From: Xanthomonas sp. DAR 34887
Lineage (GTDB): Bacteria; Pseudomonadota; Gammaproteobacteria; Xanthomonadales; Xanthomonadaceae
Reading direction: 5' to 3'
NCBI RefSeq assembly: GCF_041245805.1
Contig: NZ_CP162490.1
Span: 2,519,001 to 2,583,000, forward strand
DNA: 64,000 nucleotides
The notes beneath the pieces are model-generated. The model had not been told where the DNA came from, ran no database searches, and saw nothing but the letters and a program-made list of their open reading frames with translations. The position numbers were made by a program, and so were the translations under genes. The number at the start of each line of letters is the position of its first letter. Within the stretch, counting starts at the first letter, position 1. Positions 47,026-55,712 of this stretch are shown here, in pieces.

Positions 47026-48108
47026 ATGAGCACTGCCGTCCTGCGCCAGCACGCCGAACACCAATACGCGGAAGAGTTGGAAGAACTGCGCCGCCAGGAC
47101 ACCCGCCAGCGCCCGGCCAACTGGGTCCTGTCGCCGTGGGCGGTGGTGACCTATCTACTTGGCGGCACGCTGGAAAACGGCTTTGTGGTCAGCCCCAAGT
47201 ACATCGGCGACAGACGCCTGATGGAGGTGGCCGTGGCCACCATCGCCACCGACCGGGCCCTGTTGCTGTTCGGGGTGCCGGGCACGGCCAAGTCGTGGGT
47301 GTCCGAGCACATGACCGCAGCCATCAGCGGCGACTCCACCCTGCTGGTGCAAGGCACGGCCGGTACCAGCGAAGAGCAGATCCGCTACGGCTGGAACTAC
47401 GCGCAGCTGTTGGCCCACGGTCCCAGCGAGAAGGCGCTGGTGCCCAGTCCGCTGATGCATGCCATGCGCCTGGGCAAGATCGCTCGCATCGAAGAACTCA
47501 CCCGCATTCCGGCGGATGTGCAGGACGCGCTCATCACCGTGCTTTCCGAAAAGACCCTGCCGGTGCCGGAACTGGGCAGCGAAGTGCAGGCCGTGCGCGG
47601 CTTCAGCGTGATCGCCACGGCCAACAACCGCGACAAGGGCGTGAACGAACTGTCCAGCGCGCTCAAGCGCCGCTTCAATACGGTGATCCTGCCGGTGCCC
47701 TCCAGCGAGGAAGACGAAGTGGCCATCGTGGTCAAGCGCGTGGCCGAAATGGGCGCGGCGCTGGACCTGCCGGCCGAACCGCCGGCGCTGCAGGAAGTCG
47801 CGCGGGTGGTCCGCATTTTCCGCGAACTGCGCAACGGCGTGACCGAAGACGGCAAGGCCAAACTGAAGAGCCCCACTGCCACGCTTTCGACCGCTGAGGT
47901 CATTTCGGTGATCAACAACGGCATGGCCCTGGCCGGGCACTTCGGCGATGGCGTGCTGCGCCCGGGCGACATGGCCGCCGGCATGATCGGTGCCATCGTC
48001 AAGGATCCGGTGCAGGATGCGCTGGTCTGGAAGGAATATCTGGAAACCGTGGTGAAGGAACGCGACGACTGGAAAGACCTGTACCGCGCGTTCCGCGAGC
48101 ACAGCTGA
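47026..48108 (+). CDS. MoxR-type AAA+ ATPase (YehL-like)
   Basis: 360-residue AAA+ ATPase. Walker A GVPGTAKS (83-90), Walker B-like RIEELTRIP, sensor-1 ATANNRD, and an arginine-finger region ALKRRF. MoxR ATPases work as chaperones that load or remodel VWA-domain partners, here the VWA gene two places downstream. The ATG follows GGAGCC at good spacing. Confidence 0.92.
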   Translation: MSTAVLRQHAEHQYAEELEELRRQDTRQRPANWVLSPWAVVTYLLGGTLENGFVVSPKYIGDRRLMEVAVATIATDRALLLFGVPGTAKSWVSEHMTAAISGDSTLLVQGTAGTSEEQIRYGWNYAQLLAHGPSEKALVPSPLMHAMRLGKIARIEELTRIPADVQDALITVLSEKTLPVPELGSEVQAVRGFSVIATANNRDKGVNELSSALKRRFNTVILPVPSSEEDEVAIVVKRVAEMGAALDLPAEPPALQEVARVVRIFRELRNGVTEDGKAKLKSPTATLSTAEVISVINNGMALAGHFGDGVLRPGDMAAGMIGAIVKDPVQDALVWKEYLETVVKERDDWKDLYRAFREHS

Positions 48109-48121
48109 GCGACACGCGCCA

Positions 48122-50437
48122 ATGAGCGAAGGTATCTCCCTTTTCGGCATCCGCCACCATGGCCCAGGCTGCGCACGCAGCCTGCTGGCTGCGCTGGAGG
48201 CACTGCAACCGGACTGTGTGTTGATCGAAGGCCCCGCGGGTACCGAAGCGCTGCTGCCGTACGTGTTGGAAGCGGGCATGCAACCGCCGGTGGCGTTGCT
48301 GTCCTACAGCGTGGACGATCCGCAGCTGGCGGTATTCCATCCCTATGCGCTGTACTCGCCGGAATGGCAGGCCATGCTCTGGGCGCTGCGCAAGGATGTG
48401 CCGGTGCGCTTCATGGACGTGCCCCCGGCGCTGACCCTGGAGTGGCAGGCGCAGGCCCGCGCGGATCGCTCGGCAGCGAAGCCCGCCGAAGCACCGGACG
48501 CAGAGGATGAAACAGCGGCGCCCCACGGCGACGCCACATCCGCTGCCGAAGACGATACCGAAACCCGCCCGGCCGACCCACTGGACTGGCTGGCACGCGC
48601 TGCAGGCCACGCCGACGGCGAGGACTGGTGGAACCACATGGTGGAAGAGCGGGGCGACGGGCAGGGGCTGTTCGACGCCATTGCCGAGGCCATGGCCGCC
48701 GTGCGCGAGCACACGCCGGAACACCCTGGCCTGCGCGGCGAGCACGAGGCCGTACGCGAGGCGCACATGCGCGCCGCGCTACGCGGCGCCAGCAAGGAAT
48801 TCGCGCGTGTCGCCGTTGTATGCGGCGCCTGGCACGTTCCGGCGCTGCAGGCGGACGCACTGCGTGCCAACACCGCTACTGGCGACAATCGCCTGCTCAA
48901 GGGCATGCCCAAGCGCAAGACGCAGAGCACCTGGGTACCGTGGACCTATCGCCATCTGAGTGCCGAAAGCGGATACGGTGCCGGCGTGGACGCGCCCGGC
49001 TGGTACGACCACCTGTGGCGCAACGCCGGCTCGCACGAGCAGCGCGCCGTGGGCTGGTACGCCCGCGTGGGCCGCTTGCTGCGCGAGCATGGAATGGATT
49101 GCTCCCCGGCGCATCTCATTGAAGCCACGCGCCTGGCCGACACCCTGGCCGCGCTGCGCGGCCATCCCTCGCCGGGGCTGGAAGACATTGCCGAAGCCAG
49201 CCGCGCCGTCATCTGCAATGGCGACGACGCGCCCATGCGGCTCATCCGCGAACGCCTCATGGTGGGCGACGCGCTGGGGCATGTGCCCGACAGCGTGCCG
49301 GTGGTGCCGCTGCAGCGCGACCTGGAAGCCGAGCAGAAACGCCTGCGTTTGAAGCCCGAGGCTCTGGAAAAAACCCTGGATCTGGACCTGCGCAAGGAAA
49401 ACGACCTTGCGCGAAGCCACTTGCTGCATCGCCTGCAGCTGATCGGCATCGACTGGGGCAGGCTTGCGCGGACGGGGCACTCCGTGCGCGGCACCTTCCA
49501 CGAAATCTGGCAGTTGGCATGGCAGCCGCATTTCCTGGTGGATCTGGTGGAAGCCAGCCGCCATGGACAGACCCTGCTGGACGCCGCGTCCAACAAGGCC
49601 ATCGCGCAGGCGCGCAAGGCCGAGGCGTTGCCGAAACTTTCCGCACTGGTGGACCAGGTGCTGCTGGCCGATCTGCCGCAGGCGGTGCGCGCCATTGCCG
49701 CCGAGCTGGAAGCGCGCGCAGCGACGGATGCCGATCCGCTGGCACTGCTCGGCGCGCTGCCGCCGCTGGCCAACATCCACCGCTATGGCAATGTGCGTCA
49801 GACCGAAGGGGTGCAGGTAGCGCAGCTGTTCGACAGCATGCTGGAACGCGCCGTCATCGGCCTGCCGCTGGCCCTTTCCAGCCTGGACGAAGCGCGCGCC
49901 GAGCTTGCCCGCAACGTGGTGCTCGATGCCGACCGCGCCATCGGCCTGCGTCACCACGCGGACGGCAGCGCTGGCTGGCAGCAGGCGTTGCAGCGGGTGG
50001 CGCGGTCGTCTTCGTGCAGCGCGCTGCTGCGCGGCGTCGCACTGCGCCTGCTGTTCGACACGCAGGCGGCGGAGGCGGAAACGGTGCACGTGCAGCTGCA
50101 GCAGGAGCTTTCGCCGGGTGCCGAGCCGCTGCAAGCCGCGCAGTGGCTGGATGGCTTCCTCAACCGAAACGCCACCGTGCTGCTGCACGATGACGCGGTG
50201 TGGCGGATGATCGACGAATGGGTGGTGGCGCTGGACGAAGTGCAGCTGGTGCGCGTGTTGCCGCTGGTGCGGCGTACCTTTGCGGCCTTCGAGGCCGCCG
50301 ATCGCCGTGACCTGGGGACGCGTGTGAAGCGTGCCCCAGCGCAGAAAACCGTGGCCGTGCTGGCTCCGGACTGGAACGCGGCACGTGCCGAACGCGCGTT
50401 GCCGATGCTGCGTGAGCTGCTCGGGTTGCCCACATGA
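48122..50437 (+). CDS. DUF5682 family protein (YehM-like)
   Basis: 771 residues, cytosolic. The N-terminus LFGIRHHGPGCARSL with VLIEGPAG recalls the EreA/ChaN-type fold, in which His and Glu line a catalytic pocket, so an enzymatic role is possible. A low-complexity acidic linker (about residues 115-150) is followed by a long helical region and a conserved C-terminus (LLHDDAVWRMIDEWVVALDE). It starts 13 bp after the MoxR gene and overlaps the VWA gene by 4 bp. Known from similar MoxR-VWA operons, function undetermined. Confidence 0.85.
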   Translation: MSEGISLFGIRHHGPGCARSLLAALEALQPDCVLIEGPAGTEALLPYVLEAGMQPPVALLSYSVDDPQLAVFHPYALYSPEWQAMLWALRKDVPVRFMDVPPALTLEWQAQARADRSAAKPAEAPDAEDETAAPHGDATSAAEDDTETRPADPLDWLARAAGHADGEDWWNHMVEERGDGQGLFDAIAEAMAAVREHTPEHPGLRGEHEAVREAHMRAALRGASKEFARVAVVCGAWHVPALQADALRANTATGDNRLLKGMPKRKTQSTWVPWTYRHLSAESGYGAGVDAPGWYDHLWRNAGSHEQRAVGWYARVGRLLREHGMDCSPAHLIEATRLADTLAALRGHPSPGLEDIAEASRAVICNGDDAPMRLIRERLMVGDALGHVPDSVPVVPLQRDLEAEQKRLRLKPEALEKTLDLDLRKENDLARSHLLHRLQLIGIDWGRLARTGHSVRGTFHEIWQLAWQPHFLVDLVEASRHGQTLLDAASNKAIAQARKAEALPKLSALVDQVLLADLPQAVRAIAAELEARAATDADPLALLGALPPLANIHRYGNVRQTEGVQVAQLFDSMLERAVIGLPLALSSLDEARAELARNVVLDADRAIGLRHHADGSAGWQQALQRVARSSSCSALLRGVALRLLFDTQAAEAETVHVQLQQELSPGAEPLQAAQWLDGFLNRNATVLLHDDAVWRMIDEWVVALDEVQLVRVLPLVRRTFAAFEAADRRDLGTRVKRAPAQKTVAVLAPDWNAARAERALPMLRELLGLPT

Positions 50438-51615
50438 CCGATATCACCGAAGCACCGAACACCCCCACCTCGCGCGAGCAGCGCTGGAGATTGATCCTGG
50501 GTCAGGAGGCCGATCGCAGCTGCGGCGCGTTGCCTGGCAACCTGCAAGGCATCGACCAGGCCCTGGCCGCACTGTACGAACCTGATGGCCCAGGCGGCCT
50601 GGGTCGCCGCGGTGGGCGCGGGGCGTCTTCCCCGAATGTGGCGCGCTGGCTCGGCGACATCCGTCGTTACTTCCCCTCGTCCGTGGTCCAGGTGATGCAG
50701 CGCGACGCCCTGCAGCGGCTGGACCTCACCCAGATGCTGCTGGAAAAGGAAATGCTGGAGCAGGTGCAGCCCGACGTGCACATGGTGGCCAACCTGATCG
50801 GGCTGAGCCGGGTGATTCCAGACGAGACCAAGGAAACCGCACGCATGGTGGTGCGCAAGGTGGTGGACGACCTGCTGCGCCAACTCGAGGAGCCGATGCG
50901 CTCCGCAGTGACGGGGGCACTGGACCGCGCCCGCCGCAACCGCCGCCCGCGCCTGGCCGAAATCGACTGGCACCGCACCATCCGCAGCAACCTGCGCCAT
51001 TGGCAGCCGGAACTGCGCACCGTGGTGCCGCAGGAGGTGGTGGGCTATGGCCGCAAGGCAAGGAAGCCGCAGCGGGAAGTGCTGCTGTGCATCGACCAGA
51101 GCGGCTCCATGGCGGCATCGGTGGTGTATTCGAGCATCTTCGGCGCGGTGATGGCCTCGTTGCCGGCGGTGGCCACACGTCTGGTGGTGTTCGACACCGA
51201 AGTGGTGGACATGAGCGAGCAACTGGACGACCCGGTGGACCTGCTGTTCGGCGTGCAATTGGGCGGCGGCACCGATATCCACCGCGCGGTCAGCTATTGC
51301 CAGGGCATCATCCGCGAACCGCACAACGCCATCCTGGTGCTCATCTCCGACCTGTACGAGGGCGGGGTGGAAGACAACCTGCTGGCCCGTGCCCGCGAGT
51401 TGCTGGAGGCTGGCGTGCAATTCATCGTGCTGCTGGCACTCAGCGACGAAGGCACACCGTCCTACGATCGAAACCTGGCCGGCAAGCTCGCGACACTGGG
51501 CGTACCGTCGTTCGCCTGCACACCGGACGCATTTCCGGGGCTGATGGCCGCTGCGATCCGCCGCGATGACATCAACCAATGGGCAGGCGGGCAGGGACTG
51601 TTGACGACACGTTGA
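50434..51615 (+). CDS. VWA (CoxE-like) domain protein (YehP-like)
   Basis: 393 residues. An N-terminal helical region is followed by a von Willebrand factor A domain with a complete MIDAS: DQSGSM (221-226), a Thr in GGGTDIHRA, and Asp in ISDLYEGG. This metal-dependent adhesion site typically binds protein ligands and partners a MoxR ATPase. Last gene of the five-gene operon. Confidence 0.92.
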   Translation: MTDITEAPNTPTSREQRWRLILGQEADRSCGALPGNLQGIDQALAALYEPDGPGGLGRRGGRGASSPNVARWLGDIRRYFPSSVVQVMQRDALQRLDLTQMLLEKEMLEQVQPDVHMVANLIGLSRVIPDETKETARMVVRKVVDDLLRQLEEPMRSAVTGALDRARRNRRPRLAEIDWHRTIRSNLRHWQPELRTVVPQEVVGYGRKARKPQREVLLCIDQSGSMAASVVYSSIFGAVMASLPAVATRLVVFDTEVVDMSEQLDDPVDLLFGVQLGGGTDIHRAVSYCQGIIREPHNAILVLISDLYEGGVEDNLLARARELLEAGVQFIVLLALSDEGTPSYDRNLAGKLATLGVPSFACTPDAFPGLMAAAIRRDDINQWAGGQGLLTTR

Positions 51616-51687
51616 GGTGCGCGCAATGGTGCGCACATCATTGGCGCGAGCGTCGCGACGATGGGTTTGCTCACTGTGCTCTTGAGC

Positions 51688-51810
51688 TCATGGCAACACT
51701 GGCGTCATGCGGTCTCCGCGACTGGCGCTTGCGAGCGCCCGCGCCGACAGCGCGCCGAAACCGCTGGATGCGCCGGTGACGAGGATGATGTGCTTCGGAT
51801 TTGCATTCAT
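51688..51810 (-). pseudogene. Truncated SDR gene remnant (N-terminal 40 codons)
   Basis: A minus-strand frame starting at ATG 51810 reads KHIILVTGASSGFGALSARA, with the TGxxxGxG Rossmann motif that opens classical short-chain dehydrogenases, and stops after 40 residues. The rest of the enzyme is absent. It lies immediately downstream of, and in the same direction as, a full-length SDR, but its sequence is different, so it is a remnant of a second dehydrogenase removed at this junction. Confidence 0.65.
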
Positions 51811-51862
51811 GGGGACTCTCCGATGTGCGCGCTTGCGTTACGCAGGAGGAGGAATCGTGTGA

Positions 51863-52642
51863 TCAGGCGTAGCCGCCGTTGACGCGTAGCACTTGGCCAT
51901 TGACCCAGCCGCCATCCGGCCCGGCCAGGAACGCGACCGCGGCAGCGATCTCCTCGGGCGTGCCGAGGCGTTCGAGCGGCGCGAGCTTGCTGATGTGCGC
52001 AATCTGCTCCTCGGTCTTGCCGTTGAAGAACAACTCGGTACCCACCGGCCCCGGCGCGATCGCGTTGACGGTGATGCCGCGGCCACGCAGTTCGTTGGCG
52101 AGCACGGGCACCAAGCCCTCGACACCGGCCTTGGAGGCGATGTAGGGCCCGTAATTGGGGAAGGACTTGGCGATCACACTGGTGGACAGCGCGATGATCC
52201 GGCCGCCTTCGCCCAGGTGATGTGCGGCTTGCGCCAGCATCAGGAAGCTGCCGCGCAGGTTGACGGCGATGACCCGATCGAAGTCGGCGAGGCTGGACTC
52301 GGCGATGGGCGCCATCGGCATGATGCCCGCACTGTTGACGACCACATCGACACGGCCGAAGGCCTTTTGCGTCGCCGCGAACAGGTGGGCCACATCTTCC
52401 GGCTGGCTGACATCCCCCTGCACAGCGATGGCATTGCCGCCGTCGGCGCGGACGTCTTGCGCGACCGCTTCGGCCGCTGCGGCGTTGCCGGCATAGTTGA
52501 TGACGACGGCAAAACCATCGGCTGCGAGGCGACGCACGATCGAGCGGCCGATGCCGCGCGAACCGCCGGCAACGATGGCGACCCGCGCAGCGGGGTCGGG
52601 GAGGGATGGCTGATGCTGGGTTGGACGGGTGGTGTTGGTCAT
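51863..52642 (-). CDS. SDR-family oxidoreductase
   Basis: 259-residue short-chain dehydrogenase/reductase. Cofactor motif GGSRGIGRSIV, NSAG, catalytic Ser and Tyr-Lys in STSVIAKSFPNYGPYIASKAG, and a C-terminal GQVLRVNGGYA. Resembles 3-ketoacyl-ACP reductase-like enzymes of unspecified substrate. ATG 52642 follows GGGAG. Divergent from a LysR gene, a common regulator-target arrangement. Confidence 0.88.
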   Translation of the reverse strand: MTNTTRPTQHQPSLPDPAARVAIVAGGSRGIGRSIVRRLAADGFAVVINYAGNAAAAEAVAQDVRADGGNAIAVQGDVSQPEDVAHLFAATQKAFGRVDVVVNSAGIMPMAPIAESSLADFDRVIAVNLRGSFLMLAQAAHHLGEGGRIIALSTSVIAKSFPNYGPYIASKAGVEGLVPVLANELRGRGITVNAIAPGPVGTELFFNGKTEEQIAHISKLAPLERLGTPEEIAAAVAFLAGPDGGWVNGQVLRVNGGYA

Positions 52643-52757
52643 TTCATGCTCCCTTGGACGGGGAAGGGGGGACGGAGAAGCATTCTTCTCGTTGTCACCA
52701 GTTGAATAAACTGGCCAGAACTGGCAATTGAATTCAAAAATCGACAACAATAAAGGA

Positions 52758-53606
52758 ATGGATCGCTTCGACTCCTTTCGACTGCTCACCCGAATCGTCG
52801 AACTGGGCAGCTTCACCCGTGCCGCCGGGGAGCTCGGGATCCCGCGCGCCACCGCCACCCATGCAATGAAGGAGCTGGAGGCGAGGCTGGGCACGCGTCT
52901 GCTCGAACGCACCACCCGCCAGGTGCGGCCGACCCTCGATGGCCAGGCGTTCTACGAGCGCTGCGTGCAGCTGCTGGCGGACCTGGACGATGCCGAATCC
53001 TCACTGCGCACGGTCGCCGCGAACCCGCGTGGCACCTTGCGCCTGGATCTGCACGGCACCCACGCGACGCGGATCGTATTGCCACGCATCGATGAGTTCC
53101 GCAACCGCTATCCGCAGATCGATCTCGTGATCAGTAGCGGCGATCGCCTGGTTGACCTGGTCCGCGAGGGAATCGACTGCGTGGTGCGTGCCGGCACTCC
53201 AAAAGATTCGTCATTGGTGGCGCGGCGCCTGGCTGTCTTGCCTGAAGTCATCTGCGCTAGCCCGGAGTATCTGCAGCGCTTCGGCACGCCTGAATCTCCC
53301 GGTGCGTTGTCCTCCCACAAGGCCGTGGGGTTCTTTGCCAGCAGCCATGACCGCAGCTACCCATTAGAACTCGTCGTCGATGGTCAGGTCCGCGAATTCG
53401 AGTTGGGCGCCTGGATCACGGTCAACGATGCGGAAAGCTACGTGGCATGCGCGCTGCGCGGCTGCGGCCTGATCCAGTTGCCTCGGTTCCATGTCGAGGA
53501 TGAGCTGCGCGATGGTCGGCTGGTGGAAGTCCTGGGAGATTGGCCGAGCACGGGGTTACCCGTGTCGGCGATGTACCGTCGCATCGCCAGTTGTCGCCAC
53601 GCGTGA
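52758..53606 (+). CDS. LysR-family regulator with a frameshifted C-terminus
   Basis: 282-residue LysR-type regulator as the frame reads. N-terminal winged helix (FRLLTRIVELGSFTRAAGEL, then RLGTRLLERTTRQVR) and a substrate-binding domain (IDCVVRAGTPKDSSLVARRL). The last residues ASCRHA are not family-like. If one C is added to the run at 53576-53577, the frame continues as YPSHRQLSPRVRVFIDWVAK... to a stop at 53663-53665, the canonical LysR ending. A one-base deletion, real or a sequence error, is therefore likely. Divergent from the SDR gene it probably controls. Confidence 0.85.
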   Translation: MDRFDSFRLLTRIVELGSFTRAAGELGIPRATATHAMKELEARLGTRLLERTTRQVRPTLDGQAFYERCVQLLADLDDAESSLRTVAANPRGTLRLDLHGTHATRIVLPRIDEFRNRYPQIDLVISSGDRLVDLVREGIDCVVRAGTPKDSSLVARRLAVLPEVICASPEYLQRFGTPESPGALSSHKAVGFFASSHDRSYPLELVVDGQVREFELGAWITVNDAESYVACALRGCGLIQLPRFHVEDELRDGRLVEVLGDWPSTGLPVSAMYRRIASCRHA

Positions 53607-53750
53607 GAGTCTTCATCGACTGGGTAGCGAAGGTGTATGAGGATCGCTTTGGAGCGCAGCCTTAACTTTCGAGCGGTGGGAGCGCTATAGAGCGCTGATC
53701 TTGTAGGCGGCGCGCTGGGGGCTGCTTTGCCAGATGCAGATGTCAGGGCT

Positions 53751-53815
53751 AGGCGATTAGGGATGTTTATCGGGGGTAGGGGACATGGCAGCTTCCGACC
53801 CAAAGCGGACAGGCC
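53751..53815 (+). repeat. Dispersed GTCCGC/CGACCC repeat, copy A (tail part)
   Basis: Contains GATGTTTATCGGGGGTAGGG, then ACATGGCAGCTTCCGACCC and AAAGCGGACA. This tracks the right half of copy B at 55449-55515. It lies in the 326-bp spacer left of the TOPRIM-like gene, which holds no gene. Probably a dispersed intergenic element. Confidence 0.6.
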
Positions 53816-53932
53816 AAGTCGAAATGAGTCCAAGAGCGGGCAGGTTGCCTGTCTCGCATCAACACGCGAACTCTGTCGGTAATCGGTAGGCTACACTCGC
53901 TGTGGGCTACACAAGCGACCGCCGGAAAGCAA

Positions 53933-54748
53933 ATGATCAAGCTAATCGTTCTCGTAGAAGGTAACTACGATGCTGTATGGGTTAATGCGCTTCTTCATAG
54001 AGCGATTTCCCGCAGCGACGTCGCCATTGTGACTCGGTCGTGCAAGGGGAAGCAGGCCGTCTACAGAGATCTGGTCTCCAGCACGGGTCAAGTCACCCCA
54101 CTTTATGAGGAGACAGTCGTTGTTGGCGTCGTCGATTCTGATTCTCCCAGCATCGCAGACGCGCGCGCTCAGGTGGATTCACATCCACTTCTATCGCGAA
54201 TCTCTGACCGAATTTTCTTCGCGGTCCCTACGATCGAGGCGTGGTTATTCGCTGATATTGAGGCCGCAAGGCGCCATCTTGTCCGTTACGACACCTCTGC
54301 GTTGGAGCGAATCTCATTCCCAGAGGAGATGCCGCTGCCTAAGTACTTCGCAATGCAGATTTTTGGAGGTCGTAGAGGACTTGAAAGCGCTGGTCTAAAG
54401 ATCATGCAAGAAATGAGCATCGATCGTGCGATTAGTCGCTCTCCATCGATGCGCGAGTTTCTCGCGGGGGTCTCCCGATTGCTTGGTCAAGCCAGCAATT
54501 TTGAGACCATACCTGATGCGGAAAAGCTTCTCGGACGCAGGCTGCTGGGCTCTCTAATTGCAGAGACCAATCCGAGTGAAAGGATCTTGTACAGGACCAT
54601 GGCAGGCGAGCGAGTCTCTGCGAAGCAGCTAACAGATGCAATCAAGGACGGCACTCCGCTTGCCAGGCAATACGCGGCAGATTTATTGCGAGTAGCAAGG
54701 GAGCTGCTCGCTCAGGAATCGGACGAATCAGAAGGGGGCGCTGAATGA
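53933..54748 (+). CDS. TOPRIM-like protein, first gene of a two-gene module
   Basis: 271 residues with a TOPRIM-type catalytic core. The N-terminal strand LIVLVEGNYD carries the Glu (Glu9), VVVGVVDSDSP carries the DxD pair (Asp68, Asp70), and PTIEAWLFAD (Glu102) matches the EAWLxxD signature of small TOPRIM families such as DUF4276 and DUF3226. It lacks ATPase motifs, so it is not an OLD-type fusion. The C-terminal 130 residues are helical and unrecognised. GC is much lower than the surrounding core genes. The stop overlaps the caspase-like gene by 4 bp, so the two are a coupled pair. Nuclease activity is inferred. Confidence 0.65.
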   Translation: MIKLIVLVEGNYDAVWVNALLHRAISRSDVAIVTRSCKGKQAVYRDLVSSTGQVTPLYEETVVVGVVDSDSPSIADARAQVDSHPLLSRISDRIFFAVPTIEAWLFADIEAARRHLVRYDTSALERISFPEEMPLPKYFAMQIFGGRRGLESAGLKIMQEMSIDRAISRSPSMREFLAGVSRLLGQASNFETIPDAEKLLGRRLLGSLIAETNPSERILYRTMAGERVSAKQLTDAIKDGTPLARQYAADLLRVARELLAQESDESEGGAE

Positions 54749-55377
54749 TAATATTTGCCCCAGCTTACGACGAGCAGACTGAAGCATGTGCTCAGGTTGC
54801 CCAGCACGTCTCAGCATCCGTTCCCGGAAAGAAGTTGATTGCAGCTGATGCCAATAGAGGTGCCATCTTAAAGGAACTAGCTGCAGCGGACGCCTGCATG
54901 ATTTTTAGTCATGGCGCTCCCGATATAATCTGCGGACAAAATGACTCTCCAGCGTTGTATCCGGAGGATCTCCCGGCGATCAATCACAAGGCTCCAATCT
55001 ACGCATATGCGTGCTATTCCGCGTTTTTTGGGCGGAACTCTGGTGATTCGACCCGCGTTTGGTGGGGGTACGACAAGAGTATGGTGCCGCCTCCCCTTGG
55101 CATACTGAAAAGGGAAGACATCGTGGGCGTATTTCGATACATCTCGCACAGATTCTCTCACTGCGCTTCAATCAAAGATGTAGAGCAACTGGTGGAAGAG
55201 ATTCACGTATTGTGTGAATCACGAGTGGCGCTCTATAGGCGAAACGGTTCGGCCAGCATGACGAGCATGGTGTTCTTTATGCAGCTATGGACGCGACTTA
55301 GAGTCTTGACACCATGGAGTGACACGCCGGTCCTACATGCAGAGTCCTGGCAAGGGGACCTAGATGAGGTGATTTGA
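54745..55377 (+). CDS. Caspase/CHAT-like cysteine-protease-fold protein
   Basis: 210 residues. A His-Gly in CMIFSHGAPD (His56) and a Cys at the end of a hydrophobic strand in PIYAYACYSAFFG (Cys90) form the His-Cys dyad pattern of caspase-fold (CHAT/C14/C25) peptidases. Strand-spacing between the two is about 34 residues, typical of these families. The remaining sequence is unrecognised. It is translationally coupled to the TOPRIM-like gene and has the same low GC. A role as the killing effector of a defence pair is inference. Confidence 0.6.
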   Translation: MIIFAPAYDEQTEACAQVAQHVSASVPGKKLIAADANRGAILKELAAADACMIFSHGAPDIICGQNDSPALYPEDLPAINHKAPIYAYACYSAFFGRNSGDSTRVWWGYDKSMVPPPLGILKREDIVGVFRYISHRFSHCASIKDVEQLVEEIHVLCESRVALYRRNGSASMTSMVFFMQLWTRLRVLTPWSDTPVLHAESWQGDLDEVI

Positions 55378-55420
55378 AGCTGGCTTAGAGCTTGGAAAGT
55401 GGGCTTACGCATGGGGCTAT

Positions 55421-55515
55421 ATGTCCGCTTCTGGCCGGAAGCGGACATCGGCGGGCCAGGGGATAAGGGAGATTTATCGAGGGTGGAGCATGGCAGTTTT
55501 CGACCCAAAGCAGGC
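55421..55515 (+). repeat. Dispersed GTCCGC palindrome repeat, copy B
   Basis: A perfect palindrome with 11-bp arms ATGTCCGCTTC and GAAGCGGACAT around TGGCCG (55421-55448). A conserved tail follows: GGGGATAAGGGAGATTTATC, then GAGGGTGGAGCATGGCAG and CGACCCAAAGC. It lies in the 335-bp gene-free spacer between the caspase-like and the REase-like genes. The rest of that spacer (55516-55712) shows no further signal. Confidence 0.75.
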
Positions 55516-55712
55516 GCGCCGAGCACCCTACGCTTCATCTACCGGAATTGTCCCTGACACAATTAGTCAGCGACCATGCATTGCGAAGGCGGCGTTTCGA
55601 ACGGGTCGACGGGTGGCTCAAGATCCCAGAGAGCCAGACCATGCCCGAGGGAGCCACGTCGGGCTAGCACACTGGCTTTCTTGATTCATTCACCAGTACT
55701 GGAAGGATGCAG

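Noticed and set aside
55516..55712. A small gene before the REase-like protein
   Set aside because: The frames here (for example 55576-55839) overlap the downstream gene and are of unlikely composition.
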